DNA of 64,000 bases from positions 1,738,501 to 1,802,500 of the forward strand of contig NZ_FWWU01000009.1 in assembly GCF_900176165.1 (NCBI RefSeq), in the 5' to 3' direction. The stretch comes from Deinococcus hopiensis KR-140. Lineage in GTDB: Bacteria; Deinococcota; Deinococci; Deinococcales; Deinococcaceae. The stretch's first letter is position 1. Every line of letters begins with the position of its first letter. The notes beneath the pieces are model-generated. The model did not search any database. It saw only the letters and a program-made list of their open reading frames with translations, and was not told where the DNA came from. Positions 13,386-29,005 of this stretch are shown piece by piece. Both the position numbers and the translations under genes were made by a program.

Positions 13386-13859
13386 ATGCGCCCTTTTGCC
13401 CTCACCCGCCTGCTGCCCGCCGCCCTGCTGCTGCCTGCCCTGACGGGCTGCGCGTGGGGCGCATACATCGCCGGAAACACACCGCTGGAGCGGGCCGTAA
13501 ACGGCACCTACGAGGGCATCGGCGTGGGCGGTACCGGGCGCGTGCCCTACCGTCTGGTGCTCAGCGTGCAGGAGCGCGAGGGGCGGGCCAGCGGCGTGAT
13601 CACCAACCTTGAGAGCCATAGGGCCTATGCGGTGGGCGGCGCCTTCAAGCGGCTGGAAGCGGGCAGCAGCCTGGACGTAAGCCTCTTTGAAAACGGCGAC
13701 AAGCTGCGCGGCACGTTGCGGGGGGAACTGAAGGACGGCAAACTCAGCGGCACGCTACGAACCGTGCTGCTGGGCAAGGAACTCCTTGGGTATGTGGTAA
13801 ACCTGGAGAAGGTAGGGACAGGCGAAGTGGGCCCAGCGACAGGCATGAGAACACCCTGA
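13386..13859 (+). CDS. Small lipoprotein, paralogue of the previous gene
   Basis: 157 residues. The signal ends in LTGC, then AWGAYIAGN. The mature part is built from short strands: GTYEGIGVGGTGRVPYRLVLSV, SGVITNLES, and LRGTLRGELKDGKLSGTLRT. The last segment resembles a lipocalin-like or calycin-like repeat. It follows the previous lipoprotein by 54 bases and may be co-transcribed. Function unknown. Confidence 0.75.
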   Translation: MRPFALTRLLPAALLLPALTGCAWGAYIAGNTPLERAVNGTYEGIGVGGTGRVPYRLVLSVQEREGRASGVITNLESHRAYAVGGAFKRLEAGSSLDVSLFENGDKLRGTLRGELKDGKLSGTLRTVLLGKELLGYVVNLEKVGTGEVGPATGMRTP

Positions 13860-14190
13860 AGGGTAGGCATGGGAAGGCGCGGCCTGGAGGGGATGACGGC
13901 CCGAACGGTACCGCCCTGCTCACCCTTCACGCCCGAGGAATGTGCCGATCGGCCGATACGTTTTCCGGATCATCCGCCACATCTCCTCGGCTTCGGTGAT
14001 TCCGGTCCTATCTGTCAGCGTTTTTCCTGCTCACGCCGCTCGGGCCGCCCAGCTCTTTTACAACTGGTGAACCGGAATCCCTATGAACCGGGAAATGGCC
14101 CTGCGCCGCCCCGGTCCCACCTTCTCGTCCCGGCCGCTTATGGGTACAGCCCGGATGAATGCTGCCGTTTTACCCAGGGTCCAGGGCTTT

Positions 14191-14304
14191 TAGAGCATGG
14201 GTCAACGTGCGGACTTCGTTTTGACCGACCCCAGCGAGCGAAATGCGCATGGGGAGAATGGCGCCGTGAGGGGTGCCCTTCCACGCGCCGCGCCATTCGG
14301 ACGC
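14191..14304 (-). repeat. MITE-like dispersed repeat, copy A
   Basis: Reverse-oriented copy of an element also found near 19524, 24691, 29583 and 35351. It starts TAGAGCATGGG and ends in GCCATTCGGACG. The core holds the GGCGCC...CTCACGGCGCC-type hairpin shared by all copies. It lies in the 630-base gap before miaB; the rest of that gap shows no convincing gene. Confidence 0.75.
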
Positions 14305-14493
14305 CTACGCCAGGTGACCGGCAGTTCCCGTATGGGTTCACAGGCGCAATACAGCCCGAAACCTCAAGGCGAGATTCTCGCCGACTCAGCCACATCCAGC
14401 AGCGTGTAAACGCTAGACTCTCCCCCGCTCGCGGCGCGATGACCGCCCGAGTCAAAGGCCCCGGAATCCCTCCGTCAGGCCAGGGGAGAGCAC

Positions 14494-15873
<1,380 letters not shown>

Positions 15874-16459
15874 ACGGCAGGCAGATGGCGGAGGGCTGGG
15901 AGCAGCGCGCTTCCGGCCTTTCTATGTTCAGGGACCGGTGACGATGAGGGGCGGAGCATCCGCGCGGAAAGCCCCCTCCTCACAGGCGGACTGCGCCCTG
16001 AGCATGCGTCGCCCCTTGAATTCAGCCCAGGCCTTCTGGATGTACGACCTGTAGGGAAAGTTCAAACCATCCGTGAAGGCACTTGCCTACCAACAGCGTT
16101 CCTGAGCCTGAAGGACAAGCCGGCATATCTCCACTGTCCCTCCGTCCGCCGTTGGAAGCGGCCGGACTGGGGGACGTGGGTAAAGCCGATCTCCGTATCT
16201 CCGCAGCTCACCTCGCGGAGCAGACTGTCACTGCGCATACTTCGCTTCTGCCGTCAGCTTCGGATGGACACCCTCAAGCAGTGGAGCGCACGAGGCCAGT
16301 GAGGCAAAGGGACAGCGAGCGCCTGAGCCACTCGGCGTACACGGCTCTTCTCAGGGCTGCTGCGGAGGAAAGAACGCCACCCGCCAGATTTGCATTCCCC
16401 TCACGTTCCCTCAAGGTCCCATCACGCCAACGTCAGGTTCAGCGGCCAAAGTGAGCGGT
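15874..16459 (+). other. Non-coding gap with no recognised gene
   Basis: A GAGGGGC/GCCCCCTC hairpin near 15953-15995 may terminate miaB. The remaining roughly 450 bases hold open frames with no ribosome site or family resemblance. I see nothing else here. Confidence 0.4.
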
Positions 16460-16996
16460 ATGAAAAAGGTGTTGCTCGGGATTGTGGGACTGGGTGCGGT
16501 GCTGACGGGTTGCGGAACGGACCTCGCGTTGGTCGATCCGGTGAAGAACCTGAATGTCACTGGGTATTCGACGAACTACCAGTTGACCACAGACGTGCGG
16601 GATCAGAACGGCGGCACGATCGCTGCTGGCAGTGACGTAATTTGCGACAACCTCAGCACCCGCGTGGCCGTAGACGTGAGTTGGACTGGGGGACTTCAGC
16701 AACTCGCCATCCAGTTCAAGGGAGCTCGGACGGGAGCTGCCAAAACAGTCGTTACCGATGATTACGGTCCGGTCGACTACCGTGGGGCAGGCAGCTACGA
16801 ATACACCCTTATGCCGAACATGGCACCGCAGAGCGCCAAGTCTGGCCTCGGCGCTCAGGCCATCGTGGTCAATCCCATCACCAACGTGAATGTGAAGGGC
16901 TACACCTACGTCCGCGTGCAGGGCTATGACGTGGCGGGCAATGCCAGCGCGATCAGCGAGAGCGTGACCCAGATTCCGGTCGTCGACTGCCTCTAA
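16460..16996 (+). CDS. Lipoprotein, function unknown
   Basis: 178 residues with a lipobox LTGC (Cys at about residue 18). The mature part is beta-rich with few charged clusters, contains YTLMPNMAP, and ends with two short segments typical of extracellular fibronectin-like domains (VRVQGYDVAGNASAISESV). ATG at 16460 is preferred over GTG 16451 because it starts the signal with MKK. A terminator follows directly. Confidence 0.75.
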   Translation: MKKVLLGIVGLGAVLTGCGTDLALVDPVKNLNVTGYSTNYQLTTDVRDQNGGTIAAGSDVICDNLSTRVAVDVSWTGGLQQLAIQFKGARTGAAKTVVTDDYGPVDYRGAGSYEYTLMPNMAPQSAKSGLGAQAIVVNPITNVNVKGYTYVRVQGYDVAGNASAISESVTQIPVVDCL

Positions 16997-17020
16997 TCCC
17001 CTTCAAGGACCAGAGAACGA

Positions 17021-17046
17021 GGCCGCCCTCTACCGGAGGCGGCCCT

Positions 17047-17050
<4 letters not shown>
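17021..17050 (+). terminator. Terminator after the 16460 lipoprotein
   Basis: GGCCGCC and GGCGGCC arms extended by CTC/GAG, followed by CTTTATCTATTT. It lies between convergent genes. Confidence 0.65.
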
Positions 17051-18663
<1,613 letters not shown>

Positions 18664-18737
18664 GGCAACAGTGTAGCGCCGCCCTGTCTTCTCTTCCCCC
18701 TTACGCGCAAACACCACTTAAGTCACAATAAGCAGAC

Positions 18738-19526
18738 ATGGAAGCGTTCTGGCTGGCTGTCACACAACTCGGGCGTGACGAGGTATTTATTGTGGTCCTC
18801 GCGCTGTATACCTGGCTGGCACGGCCCCGGGGCGGGCGGGAGCTCGGGGTGGCGTTCGCCCTCTCTTACCTGGTGAACAGTGCCCTGAAGTACGGGCTGA
18901 ACCTGCCGAGGCCCTTCACCAACGATCCCAGCGTGGCGAGCGAGGCGGCGCGGGGCACAGCGGGCGGGCCGGGACTCCCCAGCGGGCACGCGCAGCTCAT
19001 CACCACCCTCTGGGGCGGGATGGCGGCGCAGGTGGGGCGGACGGGGCTGTGGATCGCCGCACTCCTCCTGATCGCCCTTGTGGCGTACTCGCGGCTGGCG
19101 CTGCACGTCCACTTCCCGGCAGACGTGTTGGTGGGACTCCTGCTGGGAGCCGTCTTCGTGGGCTTCGCGGTCCGGGGGTACTTTCCGCAGGGGGGCGCAC
19201 TGCGCTGGCTGGTGCCGCTCGGACTGCTGGCCGTGGCAGCCTTTCTGCCCGCCGGAACACCCCGCGAGTACGGCGTGGGCCTGGGCCTGCTCGCCGGCTT
19301 CTGGGCCGCGCGGCCGGACTTCGCCCCCCCGCGCGACTGGACTGGGCGCCTGATCGTGGCGCTTGTTGGGCTGATCCTGGTGTTCGCCGTGTACTTTGGG
19401 CTGTCCGCGCTGCCGCACTCCGTCAAGGACCTGGGTGTGGTGCGCGCGCTTCGCTACGGCCTGCTCGTGCTGGTGGCAACGGAAGGGGTGCCCGCCCTGC
19501 TGCGCCGCTGGCTGCCACGGGTGTAG
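18738..19526 (+). CDS. PAP2 family membrane phosphatase
   Basis: 262 residues with about seven hydrophobic segments. All three PAP2 motifs are present: KYGLNLPRP, PSGH, and SRLALHVHFPADV. The family removes phosphate from lipid phosphates such as phosphatidate, PGP or undecaprenyl pyrophosphate on the outer face of the membrane. The start is ATG 18738, divergent from the ABC ATPase. The TAG stop is the first three bases of a MITE-like repeat, so the element's insertion may define the C-terminus. Confidence 0.88.
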   Translation: MEAFWLAVTQLGRDEVFIVVLALYTWLARPRGGRELGVAFALSYLVNSALKYGLNLPRPFTNDPSVASEAARGTAGGPGLPSGHAQLITTLWGGMAAQVGRTGLWIAALLLIALVAYSRLALHVHFPADVLVGLLLGAVFVGFAVRGYFPQGGALRWLVPLGLLAVAAFLPAGTPREYGVGLGLLAGFWAARPDFAPPRDWTGRLIVALVGLILVFAVYFGLSALPHSVKDLGVVRALRYGLLVLVATEGVPALLRRWLPRV

Positions 19527-19640
19527 AGCATTTGTCCGAATTGGACCGCGCGCGCAAGGGCATCCCTCACGGCGCCATTCTCTCCATGCGCATTTCGCTC
19601 GCTGGGGTCGGTCAAAACGAAGGCCGCACGTTGACACATG
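19524..19640 (+). repeat. MITE-like dispersed repeat, copy B
   Basis: Begins TAGAGCATTTGTCCGAATTGG, continues with CCCTCACGGCGCCATTCTC and the GTCGGTCAAAACGAAGG block, and ends near ACGTTGACACATG. Its first three bases serve as the PAP2 stop codon. Confidence 0.75.
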
Positions 19641-19707
19641 CGCCAAGCGAAGCGGAGAAGGGGGTGAGGTTCCGGGTGGTTCCGGCCTCGCCCCCTTTGC
19701 TGCCTGC

Positions 19708-20373
19708 TCACTCCTCCCCAGCAGCCTCGAAGAGCTGATTGGTCAGCACCGCGTAGCCCACCACCGTTGCCGCGTCGCCCCGGTTGCCCAGGGTCAGCAT
19801 GACGGCCTTGCCCAGCGTCTCATAGCGGTTCACCATCTGGGTCCACACCTTGGGATCGTAGAGACCATAGGTGTCGTTCGGCTTGGGCTTGTAGGCGCGC
19901 AGGGTGCGGACGTACCCGGCGAAATCCTGCTGCGCCTCACGCACCACCTCGCCGTAATGGACGGAGGTCCGCGCACCCAGAGGGGAACGGGCGAGGGCGG
20001 CGAGGCTGGCGAGCTGCTCTTCGAGCCAGGTGAAGCTGCGCGGCACAGCGTGGCTGTACATCGTGCCTCCGCCCGCACGAATGCCCGCGAGTGAGCCTTC
20101 CAGCAAGCGCATCTCGCGCAGTTGCTTGCGGAGCAGCGCGATGCGGGCGCGCAACTGCGGCTGTGTGGAGAGGTTGGCTTGCAAAGCGGCAGCCCGGCAC
20201 TCGGCCCAGTTGTAGCTCGAATTGTCCTGATCGACCTCGGACCACTGCACGGTGGTCAGGACGTCGTAGCTGCCTGAATCGACCGCGCGGGCAAGGGCAC
20301 AGTCGGCAGGAGCCTGGGCCCCGGCGGTACCGAACAGCAGGGCGGCAAGGACGAGAACGCGTGGAGCAAGCAT
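19708..20373 (-). CDS. Secreted protein, function unknown
   Basis: 221 residues. A signal peptide ends near GTAGAQA. The mature part is helical and charged (ARIALLRKQLREMRLLEG), with Trp/Tyr-rich segments and two Cys (DCALARA, WAECRAAAL) that could pair in the periplasm. It starts nine bases after the stop of the methyltransferase gene and is probably in the same transcript. No family was recognised. Confidence 0.7.
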   Translation of the reverse strand: MLAPRVLVLAALLFGTAGAQAPADCALARAVDSGSYDVLTTVQWSEVDQDNSSYNWAECRAAALQANLSTQPQLRARIALLRKQLREMRLLEGSLAGIRAGGGTMYSHAVPRSFTWLEEQLASLAALARSPLGARTSVHYGEVVREAQQDFAGYVRTLRAYKPKPNDTYGLYDPKVWTQMVNRYETLGKAVMLTLGNRGDAATVVGYAVLTNQLFEAAGEE

Positions 20374-20382
20374 GACCTCAGC

Positions 20383-21648
20383 TTACGCGCCGGGTTCTCC
20401 AGCGCGGCGCAGACGGGCGATAAAAAAACCGTCGATGCCCTTTATGGGAACGGTCAGGATGCCCGGACCGGCGGGCACCGTGGGCACGTCCACCCCGGGC
20501 ACGGGTTCAGGAGCAAAGTCAGGACGGGCGGCGAGGAAAGCCCCCACCACCTCCTGCCCTTCCTGAGGCGTCACGCTGCATACGCTGTAAACGAGTACGC
20601 CCCCCGGCTGCACGAGGGCCGCTGCGCGGGGCAGCATCCGGGCTTGCAAGGCGGCCATCTCGTCCACCGCCGCTGGGGTGAGGCGCAACTTGATCTCGGG
20701 GTGGGCCCGCAGGGTACCCGTCCCCGTGCAGGGGGCGTCCAGCAGCACCAGCGGCGCGGGAGGCAGGTCCAGCGGCTGGGTCAGATCATGGGTCAGAAAC
20801 TCGGCTGTCAGCCCCAGCCGGGTGAGGTTGGCGCGGGCAGCCTCATGTTTACGCGCGATGACGTCCACGCTCATGACCTCGGCTCCCCGGGCGGCGAGCA
20901 TGGCGGCCTTCACGCCTGCGCCGCCTGCCAGGTCCAGCACGCGCACACCCGCCACCTTACCCAGCGCGTCCACCACCGCCAGGCTCGCGGGGTTAATGGG
21001 CTGGGCCTGCCCCCCCCGGTAGGCGCGGCTCTCGCGCAGGGGCCGCGCCAGCGTTACGCGGTCCACGCCCTGTGGCCCGGAGTCCACCACGCTGCCCTCT
21101 GCCTCCAGCTCGCGCACCCCCTCATCCGACAGGCTCAGCCACAGGGGCTGGGGCTCCAGCAGGTCCAGCATGGTGGCTTCGGCCCGTTCGCCGTAAGCGG
21201 CGCGAAACAGCCCGATCAGCCAGGTCGGCAGGGCGTAACGCGTCTCCTCCGTTTCAGGGGGGAGTTCTACCCGGCGCAGCACGGCGTTGACGAGGGCGGG
21301 CGGGGCCAAACGCGCCATTCGCGCCACGTTTACATACTCGCTGACCACCGCGTGCGGGGGCGTACCCAGCGCCAACCGCTCAAAGGTGCCGGCCAGCAGC
21401 AGGGCGCGCGCCTTGGGGTGCGTCTCGCCGCGCAGCAGTGGAGCCAGGGCCGCGTCGAGCCGGGCCAGATACCGCAGGGTGCCGTAGACGATGTGCGTCG
21501 CCAGCCCGGCGTCTCGCGCGGGCAGCCTCGCCTCGGTGAGGGCCGCGTCGAGCGTCGGTGCGGCGAAGCCTTCGCCCATCAACACGTGCGTCAGGACGCG
21601 GACCGCCAGCGCGCGGGCAGGATTGTAGGAGGGGCGGGCAGCCGTCAT
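20383..21648 (-). CDS. RsmB/NOP-family 16S rRNA m5C methyltransferase
   Basis: 421 residues. The N-terminal NusB-like helical domain (ARALAVRVLTHVL, ALLLAGTFERLAL, VNAVLRR) is followed by a Rossmann methyltransferase with the SAM loop VLDLAGGAGVKA, motif IV DAPCTGTG and motif VI VYSVCSVTPQEG holding the catalytic Cys. This matches RsmB, which methylates C967 of 16S rRNA. ATG at 21648 gives the usual length. It is the first gene of a likely two-gene unit with the 19708-20373 secreted protein. Confidence 0.88.
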   Translation of the reverse strand: MTAARPSYNPARALAVRVLTHVLMGEGFAAPTLDAALTEARLPARDAGLATHIVYGTLRYLARLDAALAPLLRGETHPKARALLLAGTFERLALGTPPHAVVSEYVNVARMARLAPPALVNAVLRRVELPPETEETRYALPTWLIGLFRAAYGERAEATMLDLLEPQPLWLSLSDEGVRELEAEGSVVDSGPQGVDRVTLARPLRESRAYRGGQAQPINPASLAVVDALGKVAGVRVLDLAGGAGVKAAMLAARGAEVMSVDVIARKHEAARANLTRLGLTAEFLTHDLTQPLDLPPAPLVLLDAPCTGTGTLRAHPEIKLRLTPAAVDEMAALQARMLPRAAALVQPGGVLVYSVCSVTPQEGQEVVGAFLAARPDFAPEPVPGVDVPTVPAGPGILTVPIKGIDGFFIARLRRAGEPGA

Positions 21649-21742
21649 CCGGCCAGCATAGTGCCCAGAGGCACAGGCGTGGAGGGGCGGCACGGCAAAG
21701 GCGCCCGGGCTCTTCTCGTCAAAAACGGGATAGCGCCTGCCC

Positions 21743-22987
21743 TCAGTGTTCCCGCCCCGCCGTGGCCGCCGGTTGCACCCCAGGCCGAACGAGCAGGCTC
21801 CAGACCAGCAGCGCAGCCAGAATACCGCCGCTCAGCAGGTACGGCGCTCCCTTGCCCGCCACCTGGTACAGGCCGGTGCCCAGAAGGGGTCCCGTCATGC
21901 GGCCCAGGGCCAGGGCCGAACTGTTGAGCCCAGCCACCCGGCCCTGCTCCCCCTCGCCTACACTCAGCGACAGCGCCGCGCTGAGGCTGGGACCCAGAAT
22001 GGCGCTGCCGACCCCAATCACGGCGAGGGCAGCGGTGATCGTCCAGAAGGTGAAGGTCTGCGGCAGCAGGAACATTCCCGCGCCCATCACGAGCAGGCCC
22101 AGCGTGATGAGAGGACCGGGGGCAACTTTCTTGCTCAGGGGCCGGATCGCGCCGCCCTGCACGGCAGCGGAAAGAAAGCCGAACACCGCCAGCATCTCGC
22201 CCACGGTCCTCGCCGTCTGTGCGGGCACGAGGTGCAGGGTGTCCTGGACGTAAAAGGCAATGGTCTGCTCCATGCCCACGCTCGCCAGGGTGTACAGGGC
22301 GCTGACGGCCAGAAACAGCAGGATACCCGGTCTCCCCAGCAGCGCCCCGCCGTCTCCACGGCTCGCCGCAGTTCCGCCTCCACGCCGCGTTTCGGGCAGG
22401 GTCAGGAAGGCGGCCAAAGCGGTAAGGAGTCCCAGCCCCGCGCTGAAGAAGATGGGAACCGTCAAACCGAGGCCCGACAGCACCGCGCCCAGCCCCGGAC
22501 CAAACACCACGCCGAGGCCGAAGGCCGCGCCGATCAGCCCCATTGCCGCCGCGCGGTCACGTTCGCCGCTGAGGTCTGCCATCATCGCCTGCGCCGTGGG
22601 CAGGGTGGCGCTCGACAGCACGCCACCGATGAGCCGCGAGACGACGAGGCCCAGAAAAAGGCCTGTACCCGTCAGCGCCCCGCTGGTACCCAGGGTGGCA
22701 AGCACCGCGAACAGCCCAAAGCTCAGGGAAAAACCCACCAGGCCCAGCAGCAGCACCGGCTTGCGTCCCACCCGCTCGCTGCGGTTTCCCCAGATGGGCG
22801 CGAAGACAAACTGCGCGAGGCTGTACGCGGTGGAAAACCAGCCGATCTGCGTTTCCGACAGGCCCAGTTGCCGCCCCAGGGGCGCGATGATCGGAAACAG
22901 CACCGACAGGCCCAGCATGGCGACGAAGATGGTCAGAAACAGGATCAACTTGGCGCTCCCACGGGGGGCGGAGGAAGCCGCAGACAT
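21743..22987 (-). CDS. MFS drug-efflux-type transporter
   Basis: 414 residues with 12 predicted membrane segments. The MFS motif between helices 2 and 3 (GNRSERVGRKPVLL) and the antiporter-type segment in helix 5 (LIGAAFGLGVVFGPGLGAVL) place it in the TetA/Bcr-like drug:H+ antiporter branch. ATG 22987 is chosen because it begins the short hydrophilic N-terminus before helix 1. A perfect palindrome lies 24 bases upstream (23011-23024), suggesting TetR-type repression. Confidence 0.88.
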   Translation of the reverse strand: MSAASSAPRGSAKLILFLTIFVAMLGLSVLFPIIAPLGRQLGLSETQIGWFSTAYSLAQFVFAPIWGNRSERVGRKPVLLLGLVGFSLSFGLFAVLATLGTSGALTGTGLFLGLVVSRLIGGVLSSATLPTAQAMMADLSGERDRAAAMGLIGAAFGLGVVFGPGLGAVLSGLGLTVPIFFSAGLGLLTALAAFLTLPETRRGGGTAASRGDGGALLGRPGILLFLAVSALYTLASVGMEQTIAFYVQDTLHLVPAQTARTVGEMLAVFGFLSAAVQGGAIRPLSKKVAPGPLITLGLLVMGAGMFLLPQTFTFWTITAALAVIGVGSAILGPSLSAALSLSVGEGEQGRVAGLNSSALALGRMTGPLLGTGLYQVAGKGAPYLLSGGILAALLVWSLLVRPGVQPAATAGREH

Positions 22988-23010
22988 GCCGCGAAGTGTA
23001 TCACCGCCCC

Positions 23011-23024
23011 TGACCGTGCGGTCA
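23011..23024 (-). promoter_or_regulatory. Palindromic operator upstream of the MFS gene
   Basis: TGACCGTGCGGTCA is a perfect palindrome with six-base arms and a two-base centre, placed between a TTGACT element and the TACACT -10-like box (seven bases before the ATG, as in leaderless genes). The pattern fits TetR-family sites. No TetR gene is next to it. Confidence 0.55.
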
Positions 23025-23143
23025 GTCAAGCGTCCCGGCCGTCCAGGTTTGCTGAGCCGCTTTCCCAAACCGGGGTCGGAGAGGCCTATTGGGGTAACTA
23101 GACCTTTCGCCCCTACCCCCATCAGCAAAAAGCCGACAGGCCC

Positions 23144-23172
23144 TTGTCCTCCCGCACGGTCTCTCCTATACT
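23144..23172 (+). promoter_or_regulatory. Sigma-70 promoter upstream of malE
   Basis: TTGTCC and TATACT separated by 17 bases. A second candidate nearer the gene is TGGAGA and TACAAT (23358-23386), also 17 bases apart. Both point toward malE. Confidence 0.5.
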
Positions 23173-23304
23173 TTACGAAGTCAAGAAATAAAGTAGCGCG
23201 GAAAGCGGGCCGGGTCCTTTCCCCTCTCCCACGGGTGCAATGCCAGAGAAGAGTTTCGGCAGATGTGGGCGAACGCTCTTGTTTTGACTGTCTTTTAAGG
23301 CGAT

Positions 23305-23440
23305 TGGAAGCGGTTCACTTTTGGGCCCCACCAAAAGCAGCTTGGTGAGAAACCGAATGGAGAAAAGGCCGTAGACTGGGTACAATTCTTTTCCATAGCC
23401 TCTAAGTCGCCCCGCTGGGGCAAGCTGGAAGCGGTTCCCA
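23305..23440 (+). promoter_or_regulatory. Two LacI-type operator copies in the malE leader
   Basis: TGGAAGCGGTTC occurs at 23305-23316 and again at 23426-23437, about 121 bases apart. The second copy, GGAAGCGGTTCC, is palindromic at all but the central two positions and sits just before the AAGGAG ribosome site. Spacing and symmetry fit a LacI/MalR-type repressor acting by looping or by blocking initiation. Confidence 0.5.
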
Positions 23441-23455
23441 CCGCAAGGAGTTTTC

Positions 23456-24637
<1,182 letters not shown>

Positions 24638-24656
24638 GGGTGTAGGCCGGACGCAG

Positions 24657-24690
24657 ACCGGACGGGAGAAAGTGCCCGTCCGGTTTCTTT
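24657..24690 (+). terminator. Attenuating terminator between malE and malF
   Basis: Ten-base perfect arms (24657-24666 and 24675-24684) followed by TTCTTT. It is placed to reduce readthrough into malF, as in many binding-protein operons. Confidence 0.75.
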
Positions 24691-24834
24691 AAAGCATCTG
24701 TCCGCAGAACGCCGTGCGTGGAAAGGCACCCTTCACGGCTCCATTCCCCCAGATGCTCGTCTGAACCTGCTCGCGCTGCGCTGCAGCTTTGCAAGTCCGC
24801 TCCGCCAAGAAGAGCATTTCTTTTTGACAAATAG
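24691..24834 (+). repeat. MITE-like dispersed repeat, copy C
   Basis: Starts AAAGCATCTGTCCG and ends TTCTTTTTGACAAATAG. It is more diverged and longer than other copies (extra bases around 24760-24810), inserted inside the mal operon between the malE terminator and malF. Confidence 0.65.
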
Positions 24835-24969
24835 GCTTCGGTGCCTCTCCACGCTCCGCACCTCATTACACTGAGCGCAACGCGTAACCTGTTCGGTCTG
24901 GCTCCTTTTCTACCCCGCCGCCCTTCCTGCCCTGCCCGGCTTTCTCGCCCTCCCGAAAGGAGCGTTCCC

Positions 24970-27749
<2,780 letters not shown>

Positions 27750-27898
27750 CGTTCTCCTTTTCTCCTCCCCGGTCGGCCTACGCCACCGGGGACGTTGCCA
27801 TGCACGGCCAACAGTCTAAAGGTTCACCTACAGAAGCTTCATAGCCCGGTTGCGCCCGCTGCTTACGGTGAAGGCAGAGAGAGAAAGGAGCCCCGAAG

Positions 27899-28468
27899 AT
27901 GGATTCACAGATTAACGACCGGGTCGAGGACGCCCTGAGTGAACATCGGTGGGTGGAAGCGCTGGCGGAGCAGTGGCAAGGCGCCCTCAAGCGGACCAAG
28001 GCCGACCTGCCCCGTGGCCCGGCCGTCGCCTCGGTCCTGCATGGCGAGCCGCTGGGCCATCCGCTCCATCCCATTCTGGTCCACCTGCCCCTGGGCGGCT
28101 GGTTGGTGACCGGTCTGCTCGACTTCCTGCCGGGAGGGCAGGCCCACGAGCGCGAACAGGCCGCCGACCTGGCGCTGCTGCTGGGCACGCTGGGCAGCGT
28201 CGCGACCATCGCAGCGGGCTGGACCGACTGGTCCAACACGCGTGGGCAGGCGCGGCGTACCGGCCTGATCCACGGCGCGCTGAACGAGGTGGCCTTTTTT
28301 CTAAACGGCGCGTCTCTGCTCGCGCGGCGGCGAGGCAACCGCAAGATGGGCAAGGCCCTGTCCGGTACAGCGCTGTGCCTGGCCGGGGTAGGCGGCTTCC
28401 TGGGTGGGCAACTCGTGTACCGCCATGGCCTGGGGGTGGGCCAGACCCTCGCCCATCCTCAGGGCTGA
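27899..28468 (+). CDS. DUF2231-type membrane protein
   Basis: 189 residues with four hydrophobic helices. The signature GEPLGHPLHPILVHLPLGGW is that of DUF2231 membrane proteins, which resemble haem-linked or ferric-reductase-like helices; the repeated histidines could bind haem. AAAGGAG precedes the ATG. The short hydrophilic N-terminus includes DALSEHRWVEALAEQW. Role unknown. Confidence 0.8.
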   Translation: MDSQINDRVEDALSEHRWVEALAEQWQGALKRTKADLPRGPAVASVLHGEPLGHPLHPILVHLPLGGWLVTGLLDFLPGGQAHEREQAADLALLLGTLGSVATIAAGWTDWSNTRGQARRTGLIHGALNEVAFFLNGASLLARRRGNRKMGKALSGTALCLAGVGGFLGGQLVYRHGLGVGQTLAHPQG

Positions 28469-28493
28469 CTGTCCCTCAGGTCCAGTGCCTCAA

Positions 28494-28529
28494 AGTGACT
28501 TCCCCCCTTCAGATGAGGGGGAAGTCACT
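28494..28529. terminator. Long perfect inverted repeat after the DUF2231 gene
   Basis: Thirteen-base perfect arms (28494-28506 and 28517-28529) with a ten-base loop. No T-tract on either side, so it may be a terminator of a different type or an RNA-stabilising hairpin. Confidence 0.5.
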
Positions 28530-28564
28530 CGCCGTAGGGCGTAGGGGGACTCGGCACAGGAGGC

Positions 28565-28699
28565 TCACGGCGTGGCGCCTGACTCCGGAGAGGCCAGGGC
28601 GTAGTCACGGGCAAGTTCACGGTCTTCCTGCGTTAGCGAGAGAAAGGCGAGCACCATGAGCAGCACGGTGACGGCGGCCATGACGAGAATCACTTCCAT
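28565..28699 (-). CDS. 44-residue single-pass membrane protein
   Basis: Short minus-strand frame: MEVILVMAAVTVLLMVLAF begins one hydrophobic helix, followed by SLTQEDRELARDYALA and a short tail. It has the shape of a small bacterial membrane protein. The ribosome site is weak (TGAGGC directly before the ATG). Coding by composition and helix pattern only; no family was recognised. Confidence 0.45.
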   Translation of the reverse strand: MEVILVMAAVTVLLMVLAFLSLTQEDRELARDYALASPESGATP

Positions 28700-28811
28700 G
28701 CCTCAGTTTGCTAGAAGGAGGGTCCCGCCGGATGACCCGCCCTTCACGGACCCTGCAAGGGCAGTTCAGGGAATCTAGAGGCTCGGTGGGGAGACCACCG
28801 GCCACAAAAGC

Positions 28812-28841
28812 ACAAAAAAGGGAAGCCTCGAATCGGCTTCC
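28812..28841 (-). terminator. Minus-strand terminator of the 29006-29449 gene
   Basis: GGAAGCC and GGCTTCC arms followed, on the minus strand, by CTTTTTTG. It lies about 165 bases downstream of the membrane-protein gene. Confidence 0.7.
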
Positions 28842-29005
28842 GTTGGCTACAGAAGTAAAGGTATTTGCCCGCTTCCTGCTCACGCGCCCGTGTTTCCTGC
28901 GGGACGGACGCCTCCCTCAAGTGCTCCTGCCTGCTCGACCCGGTTAAGAACCAGAAGGTAAACTATGAGACTTTTTCTCTGCGTCGTCAGGGCGCGCGGT
29001 CCAGG

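Noticed and set aside
16083..16454. 123-codon plus-strand frame before the 16460 lipoprotein
   Set aside because: No ribosome site or fold-like pattern, and it runs into the real gene's leader.
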